The position numbers and the translations under genes were made by a program. DNA of 22,910 nucleotides from Cyanobacteria bacterium UBA2566 (GTDB taxonomy: Bacteria > Cyanobacteriota > Cyanobacteriia > Cyanobacteriales > Desertifilaceae), in the NCBI GenBank assembly GCA_002340255.1, contig DDLS01000176.1, positions 1 to 22,910 of the forward strand, written 5' to 3'. Positions within the stretch are counted from its first letter, which is position 1. Each line of letters begins with the position of its first letter. Under the pieces are notes generated by a model. It ran no database searches. It saw nothing but the letters and a program-made list of their open reading frames with translations, and was not told the DNA's origin. Below, piece by piece: positions 1 through 7,885 of the stretch.

Positions 1-21
1 TTACAGCGCAAAGCGCTGTAA
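1..21. repeat. Perfect inverted repeat, possible terminator
   Basis: TTACAGCGC, then AAA, then GCGCTGTAA: a perfect 9-bp stem with a 3-nt loop. It lies about 40 bp beyond the stop of the DGQHR gene and could end that transcript. A T-run cannot be checked because the window begins here. A related core (AGCGC-NNN-GCGCT) occurs at 10716-10728, so this may instead be a dispersed palindrome. Confidence 0.45.
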
Positions 22-63
22 GGAGTTGAAAAGGGCGAAAATGATGCGATCGCCTATTCTCCA

Positions 64-1668
64 TTACCCCAATGGCTCCGGTAAGGTGAGGTGGCGTGGG
101 TGAACAAATTTACCCTCAAAGTTGAGAGCTTTGTCTTGGAACGTGCGAGCGTTGGACAGATCTTGGCGCAGTTGGGCCCGATCCAGAGGGTCGGGGGTGT
201 CGGCGATCAGGTGGATGAGGAGGCGGGTCGCCAGATCTCGTCCAGAGACTTGGATACGTTTTTTGGTGGGGTTGAAAAGGATGCCGTACCAGAGGGATTC
301 AGAGCGATCGATGTGACTGAAGCCGCCTTGAGTATCGTAAGGGCAAAGTTGGCTAAAGATGCGGGTGAGGCTGATGTGATGCTGATACACGAGGATACCG
401 ATCGCGCGAACGAGGGCAATTTGACCCACAGGGCGAAACAACATATGACCTTCACCATCATAGCTTTCAAAGCTGAACCGGCGCAGGTCAGTACTCAACG
501 CTCCCATTTCTAAGGCTTGGTAGCTGGGCAGAGTAGCAAGATAGTCAAAGAGGGTGGAAAAAGTGGCCAGAGCTTCTTCGAGTTCTTCGTCTTCCGGGCG
601 TAGGGGAATCAGGCCTTTTTCCGTGGTTTTCCAGTGGAGATAGGGATGCTGGAGATAGGCTTCAGCCATGTCTTTGAGGGCAGGGAGGGTGGTGAGAACG
701 GTGGATTTAGTCGAGACGGTGGTGCTATCGAAGTTCACCCTGGGGTGGCGATCGCCTTTTGCTTTCAGCAGGGGGTGGTTAACAGCAATACGACGGGCGA
801 CAATAGAAAATCCGTCATCTTCATTCAAGAGCGCCAGTTGACCAGCACTCAGGCGCACCGCCATCAGGTTGACATGGACAAAAATCGAGCGGATGCGACT
901 CCTAGCTTGGTCGCGGGTTTCGCCAGCGAGAACGGCGGGAATAATTTCTAGACCGATGGTTTCTTGGCGCAGGCTTTGCAGTTGACTGGGAGTGATGGGG
1001 TAGTGCTGGCAGAGATCTTCGGCTGTGATGCTCGAGCCAGTGGGCTTTTTGTTTTTCTTATATTTGGGTAGGGAACCACTACGGATCAATTCCATCAAAC
1101 CTTGGATACCCATCAGCCGATGTTGGCCGTCGAGGGCAAAGATAGAGAAACTAGGGTCGACATTGAGTAGTCCCAGAGTTTGGTCGCGGTTAAGGGGAGT
1201 AAATTGGGCGGCTGACTCAGTGGCGAGATCTCCATTCCATTCTGGAGCATAGGGTTCTTCGATCCAAGGAGCGCCGATCGCCGCGAGCAAAGGAGGGAAT
1301 TTGTGGTTGGGACGGACAGCGAGATATTGGGCTAAAGGGGCTTGGCGCGACCAGTCGAGGGGGCGCTGTTGCAGTTGTTCAATGGTTTCAGCATCCCGGA
1401 TCAAATTATGGGTTTGGGGGTCAATTTTTTTTTGAAACAGAGGTAGTTGGTGGGCGAAACGAACCCGATTAGAGAGCCATTCGAGGGTCACAGAGGCCAG
1501 ATAGGCTTGGCTTCCTCCCATTTGGGTTTTTTGTACGAAGAGTTGGTGCGGGTGGCGATCGAGTTCGTCGAAGAGGGTCATTGGGGAATTAAGTAATGAG
1601 TAATAAGTGGGGGAATTAAAGTTAAAGTTGATTATCTCATTGATATCAGCCTGTTGTTTAACCAGCAT
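64..1668 (-). CDS. DGQHR-domain protein, DndB-like
   Basis: The family signature is visible as FALDGQHR (DGQHR at residues 180-184 of the 534-residue product). It is followed by the conserved second half, IFVHVNLMAVRLSAGQ (about 262-277). DGQHR proteins share a ParB/sulfiredoxin-like fold. The best known, DndB, is a regulator in DNA phosphorothioation (Dnd) systems, where it is usually about 350-400 residues. This protein is clearly longer, and no dndA/C/D/E is in the window, so a sulfur-modification role is only a possibility. I chose ATG 1668 because GAGG sits 5 nt upstream. The frame stays open to ATG 1737, but that stretch is a low-complexity repeat. A later ATG at 1581 is also possible, since the sequence between 1668 and 1581 also contains repeat-like DNA (ATTCCCC, TTACTCATTACT). 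It is divergent from serA. Confidence 0.8.
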   Translation of the reverse strand: MLVKQQADINEIINFNFNSPTYYSLLNSPMTLFDELDRHPHQLFVQKTQMGGSQAYLASVTLEWLSNRVRFAHQLPLFQKKIDPQTHNLIRDAETIEQLQQRPLDWSRQAPLAQYLAVRPNHKFPPLLAAIGAPWIEEPYAPEWNGDLATESAAQFTPLNRDQTLGLLNVDPSFSIFALDGQHRLMGIQGLMELIRSGSLPKYKKNKKPTGSSITAEDLCQHYPITPSQLQSLRQETIGLEIIPAVLAGETRDQARSRIRSIFVHVNLMAVRLSAGQLALLNEDDGFSIVARRIAVNHPLLKAKGDRHPRVNFDSTTVSTKSTVLTTLPALKDMAEAYLQHPYLHWKTTEKGLIPLRPEDEELEEALATFSTLFDYLATLPSYQALEMGALSTDLRRFSFESYDGEGHMLFRPVGQIALVRAIGILVYQHHISLTRIFSQLCPYDTQGGFSHIDRSESLWYGILFNPTKKRIQVSGRDLATRLLIHLIADTPDPLDRAQLRQDLSNARTFQDKALNFEGKFVHPRHLTLPEPLG

Positions 1669-1705
1669 TGTGGCCTCTGCACGGGTCTGCGTGCTTTGTG
1701 TCCTC

Positions 1706-1735
1706 CTATTCCCTGCTCCCCATTCCTTATTCCCC
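1706..1735. repeat. ATTCCCC-type low-complexity repeat
   Basis: The tract reads CTATTCCCTGCTCCCC followed by ATTCCTTATTCCCC, degenerate copies of the heptamer also found at 14945-15009 and 18403-18423 (there as GGGAATA on the plus strand). It lies between the DGQHR gene start and serA, and happens to be open in frame with the DGQHR gene. Confidence 0.6.
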
Positions 1736-1757
1736 ATTTTTAGGCCAGGTTTAGCGG

Positions 1758-1763
1758 TACAAT
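1758..1763 (+). promoter_or_regulatory. Candidate -10 box of serA
   Basis: TACAAT fits the bacterial -10 pattern and lies about 75 nt ahead of the serA start. No convincing -35 box is at the right distance. Transcription from here would begin just before the stem-loop at 1781-1810. Confidence 0.3.
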
Positions 1764-1780
1764 AGCCTACGGTTAGCTAA

Positions 1781-1810
1781 AACGGCGGGAGAGCAACGCG
1801 CTCTGCCGTT
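1781..1810 (+). promoter_or_regulatory. Stem-loop in the serA leader
   Basis: AACGGC (1781-1786) pairs with GCCGTT (1805-1810), and AGAGC (1790-1794) pairs with GCTCT (1800-1804) around the loop AACGC. The three bases GGG (1787-1789) bulge out on one side. This gives 11 perfect base pairs in 30 nt, 28 nt ahead of the serA ATG and without a T-run. It is therefore more likely a 5'-UTR element than a terminator. Its function is unknown; I do not recognise a known riboswitch. Confidence 0.45.
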
Positions 1811-1838
1811 ATCAAGTGTTCGTTATTCTCCCCTGATC

Positions 1839-3419
1839 ATGCCTAAAGTTCTCGTTTGCGACCCTATCGATCAAGCTGGAATTGATATCCTATCTCAAGT
1901 TGCTCAAGTTGACATCAAAACTGGCCTTCCGGTTGAAGAACTCATGAAAATCGTTCCGGAATACGATGCCCTCATGATTCGCTCAGGAACCCGTGTCACC
2001 GCAGACATCATCGAAGCAGGTGTACAACTGAAAATCATCGGTCGTGCTGGGGTCGGGGTTGATAATGTAGATGTTCCCGCAGCAACCCGCAAAGGGATTA
2101 TCGTCGTGAATTCACCAGAAGGCAATACGATCGCCGCTGCTGAACATGCTCTAGCCTTAATGCTATCCCTGTCCCGTCATATTCCCGATGCTAACGAGTC
2201 CCTGAAAAATGGCCAGTGGGAGCGAAAAAAGTTTGTTGGCACTGAAGTCTATAAGAAAACCCTAGGAATTGTTGGATTAGGCAAAATTGGCTCCCATGTG
2301 GCCACAGCCGCTAAAGCGATGGGAATGAAGCTCATTGCCTTTGATCCCTTTATCTCCGCAGAACGGGCGGATCAATTGGGCTGTCGGCTGGTGGATATGG
2401 ATGTTCTCATGCAAGAATCCGATTACATTACCCTCCACATTCCCAAAACTCCAGAAACGGCGAATTTAATTAATGCCGAGTCTTTGGCAAAAATGAAACC
2501 CACTGCCCGGATTATTAATTGTGCCAGAGGGGGGATTATTGATGAAGTTGCCTTAGCTGAAGCCTTGAAAAATGGTCAAATTGCTGGTGCAGCCCTCGAT
2601 GTATATGCCAGCGAACCCCTAAGTGAATCTCCCTTGATGAAATTAGGTAAAGAGGTGATTTTAACGCCCCATCTAGGCGCTTCCACTACGGAAGCCCAGG
2701 TCAATGTCGCGGTTGATGTGGCCGAACAAATTCGGGATGTGCTTCTGGGACTGCCTGCACGCTCGGCAGTGAATATTCCCGGACTGCATCCGGATGCATT
2801 GGAACAGTTGCGCCCCTATTTGCAATTGGCGGAAACGTTGGGTAATCTCGTCAGTCAGCTTGTGGGCGATCGCGTCGAAAGCCTCAATATTCACCTACAA
2901 GGGGAACTTGCCAATAACCAAAGCCAACCCATTGTCATTGCCGCACTCAAGGGTTTGCTCTCACGAGCGCTGCGGGAGCGTGTTAATTATGTAAATGCCT
3001 CTATCGAAGCTCAAGAGCGAGGCATTCGCGTGATTGAAACCCGTGATGCCAGTATCTGCGATTATAAGGGGTCTCTGTTGTTGCAAGCGAAAGGCCCCTC
3101 AGAAGAACATGAGGTAACCGGTACACTCCTGGGTGATGGCGAAATTCGGATTACTATGGTTGATGGATTTCCGATTAACGTACCGCCCAATCAACATATG
3201 CTGTTTACCCGTCACCGAGATATGCCAGGGATTATTGGTAAAATTGGCTCTCTGTTAGGTAGTTTTAATGTCAATATTGCCAGTATGCAAGTCGGACGGC
3301 AAATCGTGCGCGGCGATGCAGTCATGGTACTGACGATTGACGATCCCTTACCTGAGGGTATTTTAGAGGAGATTCTCAAGGTTGCTGGAATTCGGGATGC
3401 CAATACAGTGATGTTGTAG
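1839..3419 (+). CDS. serA: D-3-phosphoglycerate dehydrogenase
   Basis: Oxidises 3-phosphoglycerate to 3-phosphohydroxypyruvate with NAD+, the first step of the phosphorylated serine pathway in the cytosol. The 526-residue length matches the long SerA type: catalytic and NAD domains, then an intervening domain, then a C-terminal ACT domain. Visible: the Rossmann motif GLGKIG (146-151); the catalytic set R230 (in NCARGG), E259 (in YASEP) and H278 (in PHLGAST); an allosteric substrate-binding-type region (about 315-445); and an ACT domain from about 453 (TRHRDMPGIIGKIGSLLG). ACT domains commonly give serine feedback. ATG 1839 gives the normal N-terminus (MPKVLVCDPID). The gene has its own leader with a stem-loop and is followed by a hairpin at 3430-3461. 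Confidence 0.97.
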   Translation: MPKVLVCDPIDQAGIDILSQVAQVDIKTGLPVEELMKIVPEYDALMIRSGTRVTADIIEAGVQLKIIGRAGVGVDNVDVPAATRKGIIVVNSPEGNTIAAAEHALALMLSLSRHIPDANESLKNGQWERKKFVGTEVYKKTLGIVGLGKIGSHVATAAKAMGMKLIAFDPFISAERADQLGCRLVDMDVLMQESDYITLHIPKTPETANLINAESLAKMKPTARIINCARGGIIDEVALAEALKNGQIAGAALDVYASEPLSESPLMKLGKEVILTPHLGASTTEAQVNVAVDVAEQIRDVLLGLPARSAVNIPGLHPDALEQLRPYLQLAETLGNLVSQLVGDRVESLNIHLQGELANNQSQPIVIAALKGLLSRALRERVNYVNASIEAQERGIRVIETRDASICDYKGSLLLQAKGPSEEHEVTGTLLGDGEIRITMVDGFPINVPPNQHMLFTRHRDMPGIIGKIGSLLGSFNVNIASMQVGRQIVRGDAVMVLTIDDPLPEGILEEILKVAGIRDANTVML

Positions 3420-3429
3420 TCTGTAGAGA

Positions 3430-3461
3430 CTGTAGGAGCGAAAGATTTTTTGCCCCTACAG
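3430..3461 (+). terminator. Long hairpin after serA
   Basis: CTGTAGG (3430-3436) pairs with CCTACAG (3455-3461). After one A/C mismatch the pairing continues (GCGAAAG against TTTTTGC) to a tiny loop. It starts 10 nt after the serA stop. The T-run is inside the stem rather than after it, so it may act through structure or be a dispersed repeat: the 14-mer TTTTTTGCCCCTAC recurs as its complement in the hairpin at 10674-10704. Confidence 0.5.
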
Positions 3462-3512
3462 CCTGGGTTGAAGTACAAGAAACAGGGTTGATCCGATCGC
3501 CCAACAGACCCC

Positions 3513-3537
3513 AATTAGGTTAGGATGAGACCTAATT
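3513..3537 (+). promoter_or_regulatory. Inverted repeat ahead of the 671-aa gene
   Basis: AATTAGGT and ACCTAATT form a perfect 8-bp inverted repeat around the 9-nt spacer TAGGATGAG, 37 nt ahead of the next start codon. It could be an operator-like site or an RNA hairpin; the sequence does not decide. Confidence 0.35.
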
Positions 3538-3574
3538 AAGCAACCGTGATGGGCACACCTGCAAGCCAGCAACC

Positions 3575-5590
3575 ATGAAAGCCTGGGAATTTCTGATTCA
3601 AAAAGACCGCGATCGCGCCTGGTTACCCCTAGAACCCCCTAGCGTAGAAGTTTTAGAGGGACAATATCGTTTAGTCCTGCGCTCTAGCTATCCGCAAACG
3701 GCGATCGCCATTCACCTCAGCTACCAATTGCAACCCTCCTCCCCTCCCCAAGTTCAAACCCGTCAGCACCACACCAATAAAGAAGGCCTGATGGTCGTCT
3801 TTCCCTACACTTACCTGAAACCAGGACTATGGGAAATTGCTTGTATTGCCCATCCTCCAGATCGACCCCCCCAAAGCTATCAAGTTTCCCTAGAATCGTT
3901 ATGTCTAGATCCAGAACCAGATGAAGTAGAAGAAGAGATAGAACCTGAAGCACCCCAAGAATCCGAAGAATCCGAAGAATCCGAAGCACCCGAAGCCTAT
4001 GATAGTAGCTTCTTTGACGTTCCTCCTCCCCCAGAACGACCCAAACCGACCCCAGTTTTAGGCTCTTCATCATCCTGGGAAAACCTGGATCTGTCCTCCC
4101 TGGAACTCATTCTCGATCGCACCATGTATGTGCAAACCAGCAACACTCCCATTACCATAACAGGGCAGTTACGCAGAGATCGCCCCCAAACCTTTCCCCA
4201 ACCCATCGCCCTGCAACTGGCCGTTACTCTGCAAAATCCCCAAAACTTGGAAATTCTCCAAGCACTTAAACACCAGCTTATTGTGCAAAGCCTACCCATC
4301 CCCTTTGAATACAGCTTTAACTTACCTCCCTTAACCTCCCTGTGTTTTATCCTCGGACAAGCTCAACTCTTTGAGTCCTGGATAACTCCAGCTCTCCCCG
4401 CTCAAGTCCCCCAAGCTCCCCCAACACCCCTCACCGAAATCCAATTTAGTATCACTACCGGTTTGCAACAACTTATGGAGGCCATTACCAATCGACGGGA
4501 TACGGAGGAAACGACCAAACCGTCCATTCTTCCCTTCCCTCTAACAAGCGATCCCATACCTCCACCTGCCACTGTCAACCCTCCCGCCGTCAACCTCGAC
4601 TTATTTAACATCGCTAAAGAGTCCCCACCAGAGACCGATCAACCCTGGAAAGCGTCCGCATCCCCTTCTCTTCCTCCCCAACTGTTTCCCCCCTCTGACT
4701 CTCCCAAAGTCAAATATCTGCAATTACCCTCACTCCAAGGCATCCAACCCCCTCCCGATCTCGATTTACCCCAACTTCCCCCTTCATCTGAACCGCCCAA
4801 ACCAAAGCTCAATCTCACCTTACCCCCCCTGAATCTCAATCACCAAGCCCAGGAAGAAACGCCCGAACTCCCAGAACCCTCTCCCCCTTCCCCCGTAGAT
4901 GAAGCGTTTCATTCCCTACATCTGCAAGATAAATTTAGCGAGCGACTCAACGATCTAGCTAAAGAGGCAGAAGATTGGGTAGAAGAAAATACTGACTCGG
5001 AAGAAGAAGAGGCGCTCGCGGCAGACTTTGAAGAAGATAATGTGATTGAAGGCGAGTTAGTCGAAGAGGACTCTACCCATAGTTTAGAAGGTACCGCCAG
5101 TTTTCCCTTGCTCCTCGCGCCAGCAGAAGAGTCCCAAGAAATTGTCTTAGATCGGAGCTACGCCCAGCCAGATATTGGATCTGAGGCTCTAGAAGAACCA
5201 TCTGAACCAGAAGCCCTATCTTTTCCAGCTCCTTTACCGACTCCCCTCTTGGAAGCGCCAGAGCGAGATTGGATCGCTGAAGAAATTATTCCCATTAAAG
5301 CCTCTTTAGCCACGCGATCGCCCCATATCCACATTAAATACTGGTTAGTAGATGCCCAAACCCGTACCCTCTTAGAAGAACCGCGCTGGATCGTCGATCT
5401 AGTTCCGGATGGTCGAGATCGTCGCAGTATTGTATTTAACTTTACTGTTCCTAAAGGAGCCATGGAAATCCAATTTGAGGCGATCGCCGTCGAACTGATT
5501 GGCCAACGGGAAAGCCATAAAACCAGTTTCCGCCGCCTGATCGTTCCCCCCAACTTACACCAAGTCACATTTGAAGAACTCGAACCCTAG
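3575..5590 (+). CDS. Pro/Glu-rich protein of unknown function, 671 aa
   Basis: I do not recognise a named family. There is no signal peptide and no membrane segment. Layout: an N-terminal beta-rich domain (about 1-107, ending in KPGLWEIACIAHPPD); a strongly acidic stretch (about 113-140, runs of EESEE); a second beta-rich region (about 172-270, beginning SLELILDRTMYV); a long Pro-rich linker; an acidic stretch near 455-500; and a compact C-terminal beta domain (about 565-671, with IKYWLVDAQTRTLLEEPRW). The ends look folded and the middle disordered, which suggests a scaffold or multi-partner binding protein; this is inference. A tiny upstream frame (3549-3578) ends in a TGA overlapping this ATG (ATGA). 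The next gene encodes an exported protein 57 nt downstream. Confidence 0.85.
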   Translation: MKAWEFLIQKDRDRAWLPLEPPSVEVLEGQYRLVLRSSYPQTAIAIHLSYQLQPSSPPQVQTRQHHTNKEGLMVVFPYTYLKPGLWEIACIAHPPDRPPQSYQVSLESLCLDPEPDEVEEEIEPEAPQESEESEESEAPEAYDSSFFDVPPPPERPKPTPVLGSSSSWENLDLSSLELILDRTMYVQTSNTPITITGQLRRDRPQTFPQPIALQLAVTLQNPQNLEILQALKHQLIVQSLPIPFEYSFNLPPLTSLCFILGQAQLFESWITPALPAQVPQAPPTPLTEIQFSITTGLQQLMEAITNRRDTEETTKPSILPFPLTSDPIPPPATVNPPAVNLDLFNIAKESPPETDQPWKASASPSLPPQLFPPSDSPKVKYLQLPSLQGIQPPPDLDLPQLPPSSEPPKPKLNLTLPPLNLNHQAQEETPELPEPSPPSPVDEAFHSLHLQDKFSERLNDLAKEAEDWVEENTDSEEEEALAADFEEDNVIEGELVEEDSTHSLEGTASFPLLLAPAEESQEIVLDRSYAQPDIGSEALEEPSEPEALSFPAPLPTPLLEAPERDWIAEEIIPIKASLATRSPHIHIKYWLVDAQTRTLLEEPRWIVDLVPDGRDRRSIVFNFTVPKGAMEIQFEAIAVELIGQRESHKTSFRRLIVPPNLHQVTFEELEP

Positions 5591-5647
5591 GGCAATTCCT
5601 GGTGCAATTGCTAAACTAGGAAAAATCTCATCAGTAACTCGTAACCC

Positions 5648-6040
5648 ATGTCCTTAATCTCCAAACTTTCCTGTATCAGCCTAACCTCCCTCCTGGTTAG
5701 CTTCATCTCCCCTGCATTAGCTCAACTTCCCCTTACTCCTGCCAGTTTTGAAGACTTCCTTCCCACCCTGTTAACGCCCCTCGAACAACAAGCTTATCAG
5801 GCGATCGGACAAGAAAAAGCCCTAGAATTAGCCCAACAAACATGCAGCGCCTTAAACTCCGGACAAACCCTCGAAGAACATATCAACACGGTAGCTCAAC
5901 AACTTGCTACAGAAGGCGTTACCGAAGCCCAAGCCCAAGCTGTTGCTGGATTCAGTAGCAAAGTCATTGTTGCTGGCATTGCCACCCTTTGCCCCGAACA
6001 CCTCACCAACTTACAACAGCTCGAAATTCCTCTTCGTTAA
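5648..6040 (+). CDS. Small secreted protein, DUF732-like
   Basis: This 130-residue protein begins with a clear signal peptide: K6, a hydrophobic core, then SPALA-Q, cleaved after about residue 25. The mature part is helical with two cysteines, in QQTCSALNSG and ATLCPEHL, probably forming a disulfide. A cysteine helix, Ala/Gly-rich spacing and a terminal CP motif resemble DUF732-type small secreted proteins; I call this similarity by eye, not by search. Location would be the periplasm or outside. It starts 57 nt after the 671-aa gene and ends 63 nt before the permease gene, so the three could be co-transcribed. A weak 6-bp hairpin (5592-5611) lies just ahead. Confidence 0.75.
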   Translation: MSLISKLSCISLTSLLVSFISPALAQLPLTPASFEDFLPTLLTPLEQQAYQAIGQEKALELAQQTCSALNSGQTLEEHINTVAQQLATEGVTEAQAQAVAGFSSKVIVAGIATLCPEHLTNLQQLEIPLR

Positions 6041-6103
6041 AACACTCACCAATCAACAGGGAAAAGCATCTCATTCTCTGTTCTAAATCACTAATCCCCA
6101 ACT

Positions 6104-7885
6104 ATGTCCATTATTCTCACGCTGACCGTTGTTGTTCTTGGTTTAATTTCTTTCATTAGTGAATGGCTTCCTGCCGATATTACCGCTCTCTCCATTGCCA
6201 TTGCTTTAATGTTACTGGGACTGGTCACTCCTGAAGAAGGAATTTCTGGCTTTAGTAATCCTGCTACAGTCACCGTTATGGCCATGTTTATCCTCAGTTC
6301 AGGAATTACCAAAACCGGCGTGATTCAAGTTGTTCGGAACCGGATAATCCGTTGGGCAGGAAATAATCCCTCTCAGCAAGTTTTCGTCATGGGTTCAATT
6401 GTCGGGCCCATCTCAGGATTCATTAATAATACCGCAATTGTAGCCATCTTTTTGCCGATTATTGAAGAATGGAGTAAACGCCAAAAAATTTCACCCAGTA
6501 AGCTGCTCATTCCCTTATCCTATTCCACAATTTTAGGCGGATTGCTCACCTTAATCGGCACATCAACAAATATTCTCGCCAGTGGTGTATCGGCTCAACT
6601 CGGCTATGGTGAATTTTCAGTCTTTCAGTTTACAAAATTGGGAGTATTAGTATTTATTATTGGTCTCACCTATTTAGCTTTAGTCGCGCCCAAATTACTC
6701 CCCGATCACCAAACCTACCTCGTAGGAGAAGATTATAACCTCAAAGACTATGTCAGTGAAGTCGTCATTAGTCCGCGATCGAGCTTAATTGGCAAGACGT
6801 TACAAAGAACCAAAATTCAGCGTAAGTTTGACTTAGATGTACTCGAAATCATTCGTGATAAACAGCGCTTTTCCCAGCCTCTAGGAGATAAAGTGCTAAA
6901 TGCCGGTGATATTCTGGTGATTCGGAGCAGTCGAGAGGAATTACTAAAAATTCGAGAATCCAGGGGGCTTGAAATTTTGGCCGATGTCAAATTTCAAGAA
7001 CAACCCATCGAAAAAGTTATTGCTTCAGGAGAAGAAAAAATTGCAGAAGTTCTCATTTTATCTAATTCACGATTGATTGGAACAACCTTAAAAGAGTTGC
7101 GATTTAGACAACGCTACAATGCGACCGTCTTAGCTATTAGAAGAGGGGCAGAATTTGTCCAAGGACGACTCGGTAAAATACGATTGAAATTTGGGGATTT
7201 GTTATTGGTTCAAGGGCCAAGACAGAGTTTCTTAGGTTTACAAACGACCCGCGAATTGCTGGTTTTAGAAGAAAAGCCAGTAGATATTTCAAGGCGACAA
7301 AAAGCAAAAACAGCCCTGGGAATTACAACCGGAGTGATTGTGTTAGCCGCTTTTAATATCTTGCCGATCTTAGTCAGTTCTTTAACTGGCGTAGTGTTAA
7401 TGATTATGACGGGATGTTTAAAACCAGGGGAAGTTTATGGGTCTGTGCGCTGGGATGTCATTTTCCTCTTAGCCAGCTTAATTCCTCTAGGTATAGCGAT
7501 GAATAAATCTGGGGCAACTCAATGGTTAGCTCAAAAATTAATTCATTTAGGAGGGAATTTTTCGGGTTATTGGATACTGTTTTTTTTCTTTATTATTACT
7601 TCCCTGCTCACCGAAATTCTTTCCAATAATGCCTCCGTCATTCTAATGTTACCCATTGCTGTGGAAGTCGCTAAAACCCTAGACTTAAACCCTTATGCTT
7701 TCATGTATGCGGTTGTTTTTGCAGCCTCCAATAGTTTTATGACTCCGATTGGATATCAAACGAATGCCATGGTGTATAGTCCAGGAGGCTATAAGTTCTT
7801 TGACTTTACCAAAGTAGGCGCACCCTTAAGCATCTTAATGATGTTTACGGTTCCCTTATTGATTAACTTTATCTATGGTTTATAG
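6104..7885 (+). CDS. SLC13/DASS-type anion permease with two RCK_C domains
   Basis: Inner-membrane transporter of 593 residues. Two hydrophobic halves (about 1-198 and 402-593) each carry a family SNT-like motif: INNT (107-110) followed by IVAIFLP, and SNNA (507-510) followed by SVILMLP. GTSTN (152-156) and TPIGYQTN (547-554) fit the substrate/Na+ sites of the divalent anion:Na+ symporter family. The soluble middle (about 208-385) holds two TrkA-C/RCK_C domains (LNAGDILVIRS and LKFGDLLLVQG end the two copies). These often bind small ligands and may gate transport. Family members move sulfate, di- or tricarboxylates, or other anions; the substrate here is not readable, though sulfate is common for cyanobacterial relatives of this layout. 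The stop overlaps the convergent rsmG by 6 bases. Confidence 0.9.
   Translation: MSIILTLTVVVLGLISFISEWLPADITALSIAIALMLLGLVTPEEGISGFSNPATVTVMAMFILSSGITKTGVIQVVRNRIIRWAGNNPSQQVFVMGSIVGPISGFINNTAIVAIFLPIIEEWSKRQKISPSKLLIPLSYSTILGGLLTLIGTSTNILASGVSAQLGYGEFSVFQFTKLGVLVFIIGLTYLALVAPKLLPDHQTYLVGEDYNLKDYVSEVVISPRSSLIGKTLQRTKIQRKFDLDVLEIIRDKQRFSQPLGDKVLNAGDILVIRSSREELLKIRESRGLEILADVKFQEQPIEKVIASGEEKIAEVLILSNSRLIGTTLKELRFRQRYNATVLAIRRGAEFVQGRLGKIRLKFGDLLLVQGPRQSFLGLQTTRELLVLEEKPVDISRRQKAKTALGITTGVIVLAAFNILPILVSSLTGVVLMIMTGCLKPGEVYGSVRWDVIFLLASLIPLGIAMNKSGATQWLAQKLIHLGGNFSGYWILFFFFIITSLLTEILSNNASVILMLPIAVEVAKTLDLNPYAFMYAVVFAASNSFMTPIGYQTNAMVYSPGGYKFFDFTKVGAPLSILMMFTVPLLINFIYGL

Noticed and set aside
91..513. 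140-codon plus-strand frame opposite the DGQHR gene
   Set aside because: Antisense shadow; the minus-strand frame carries the DGQHR signature and is the real gene.
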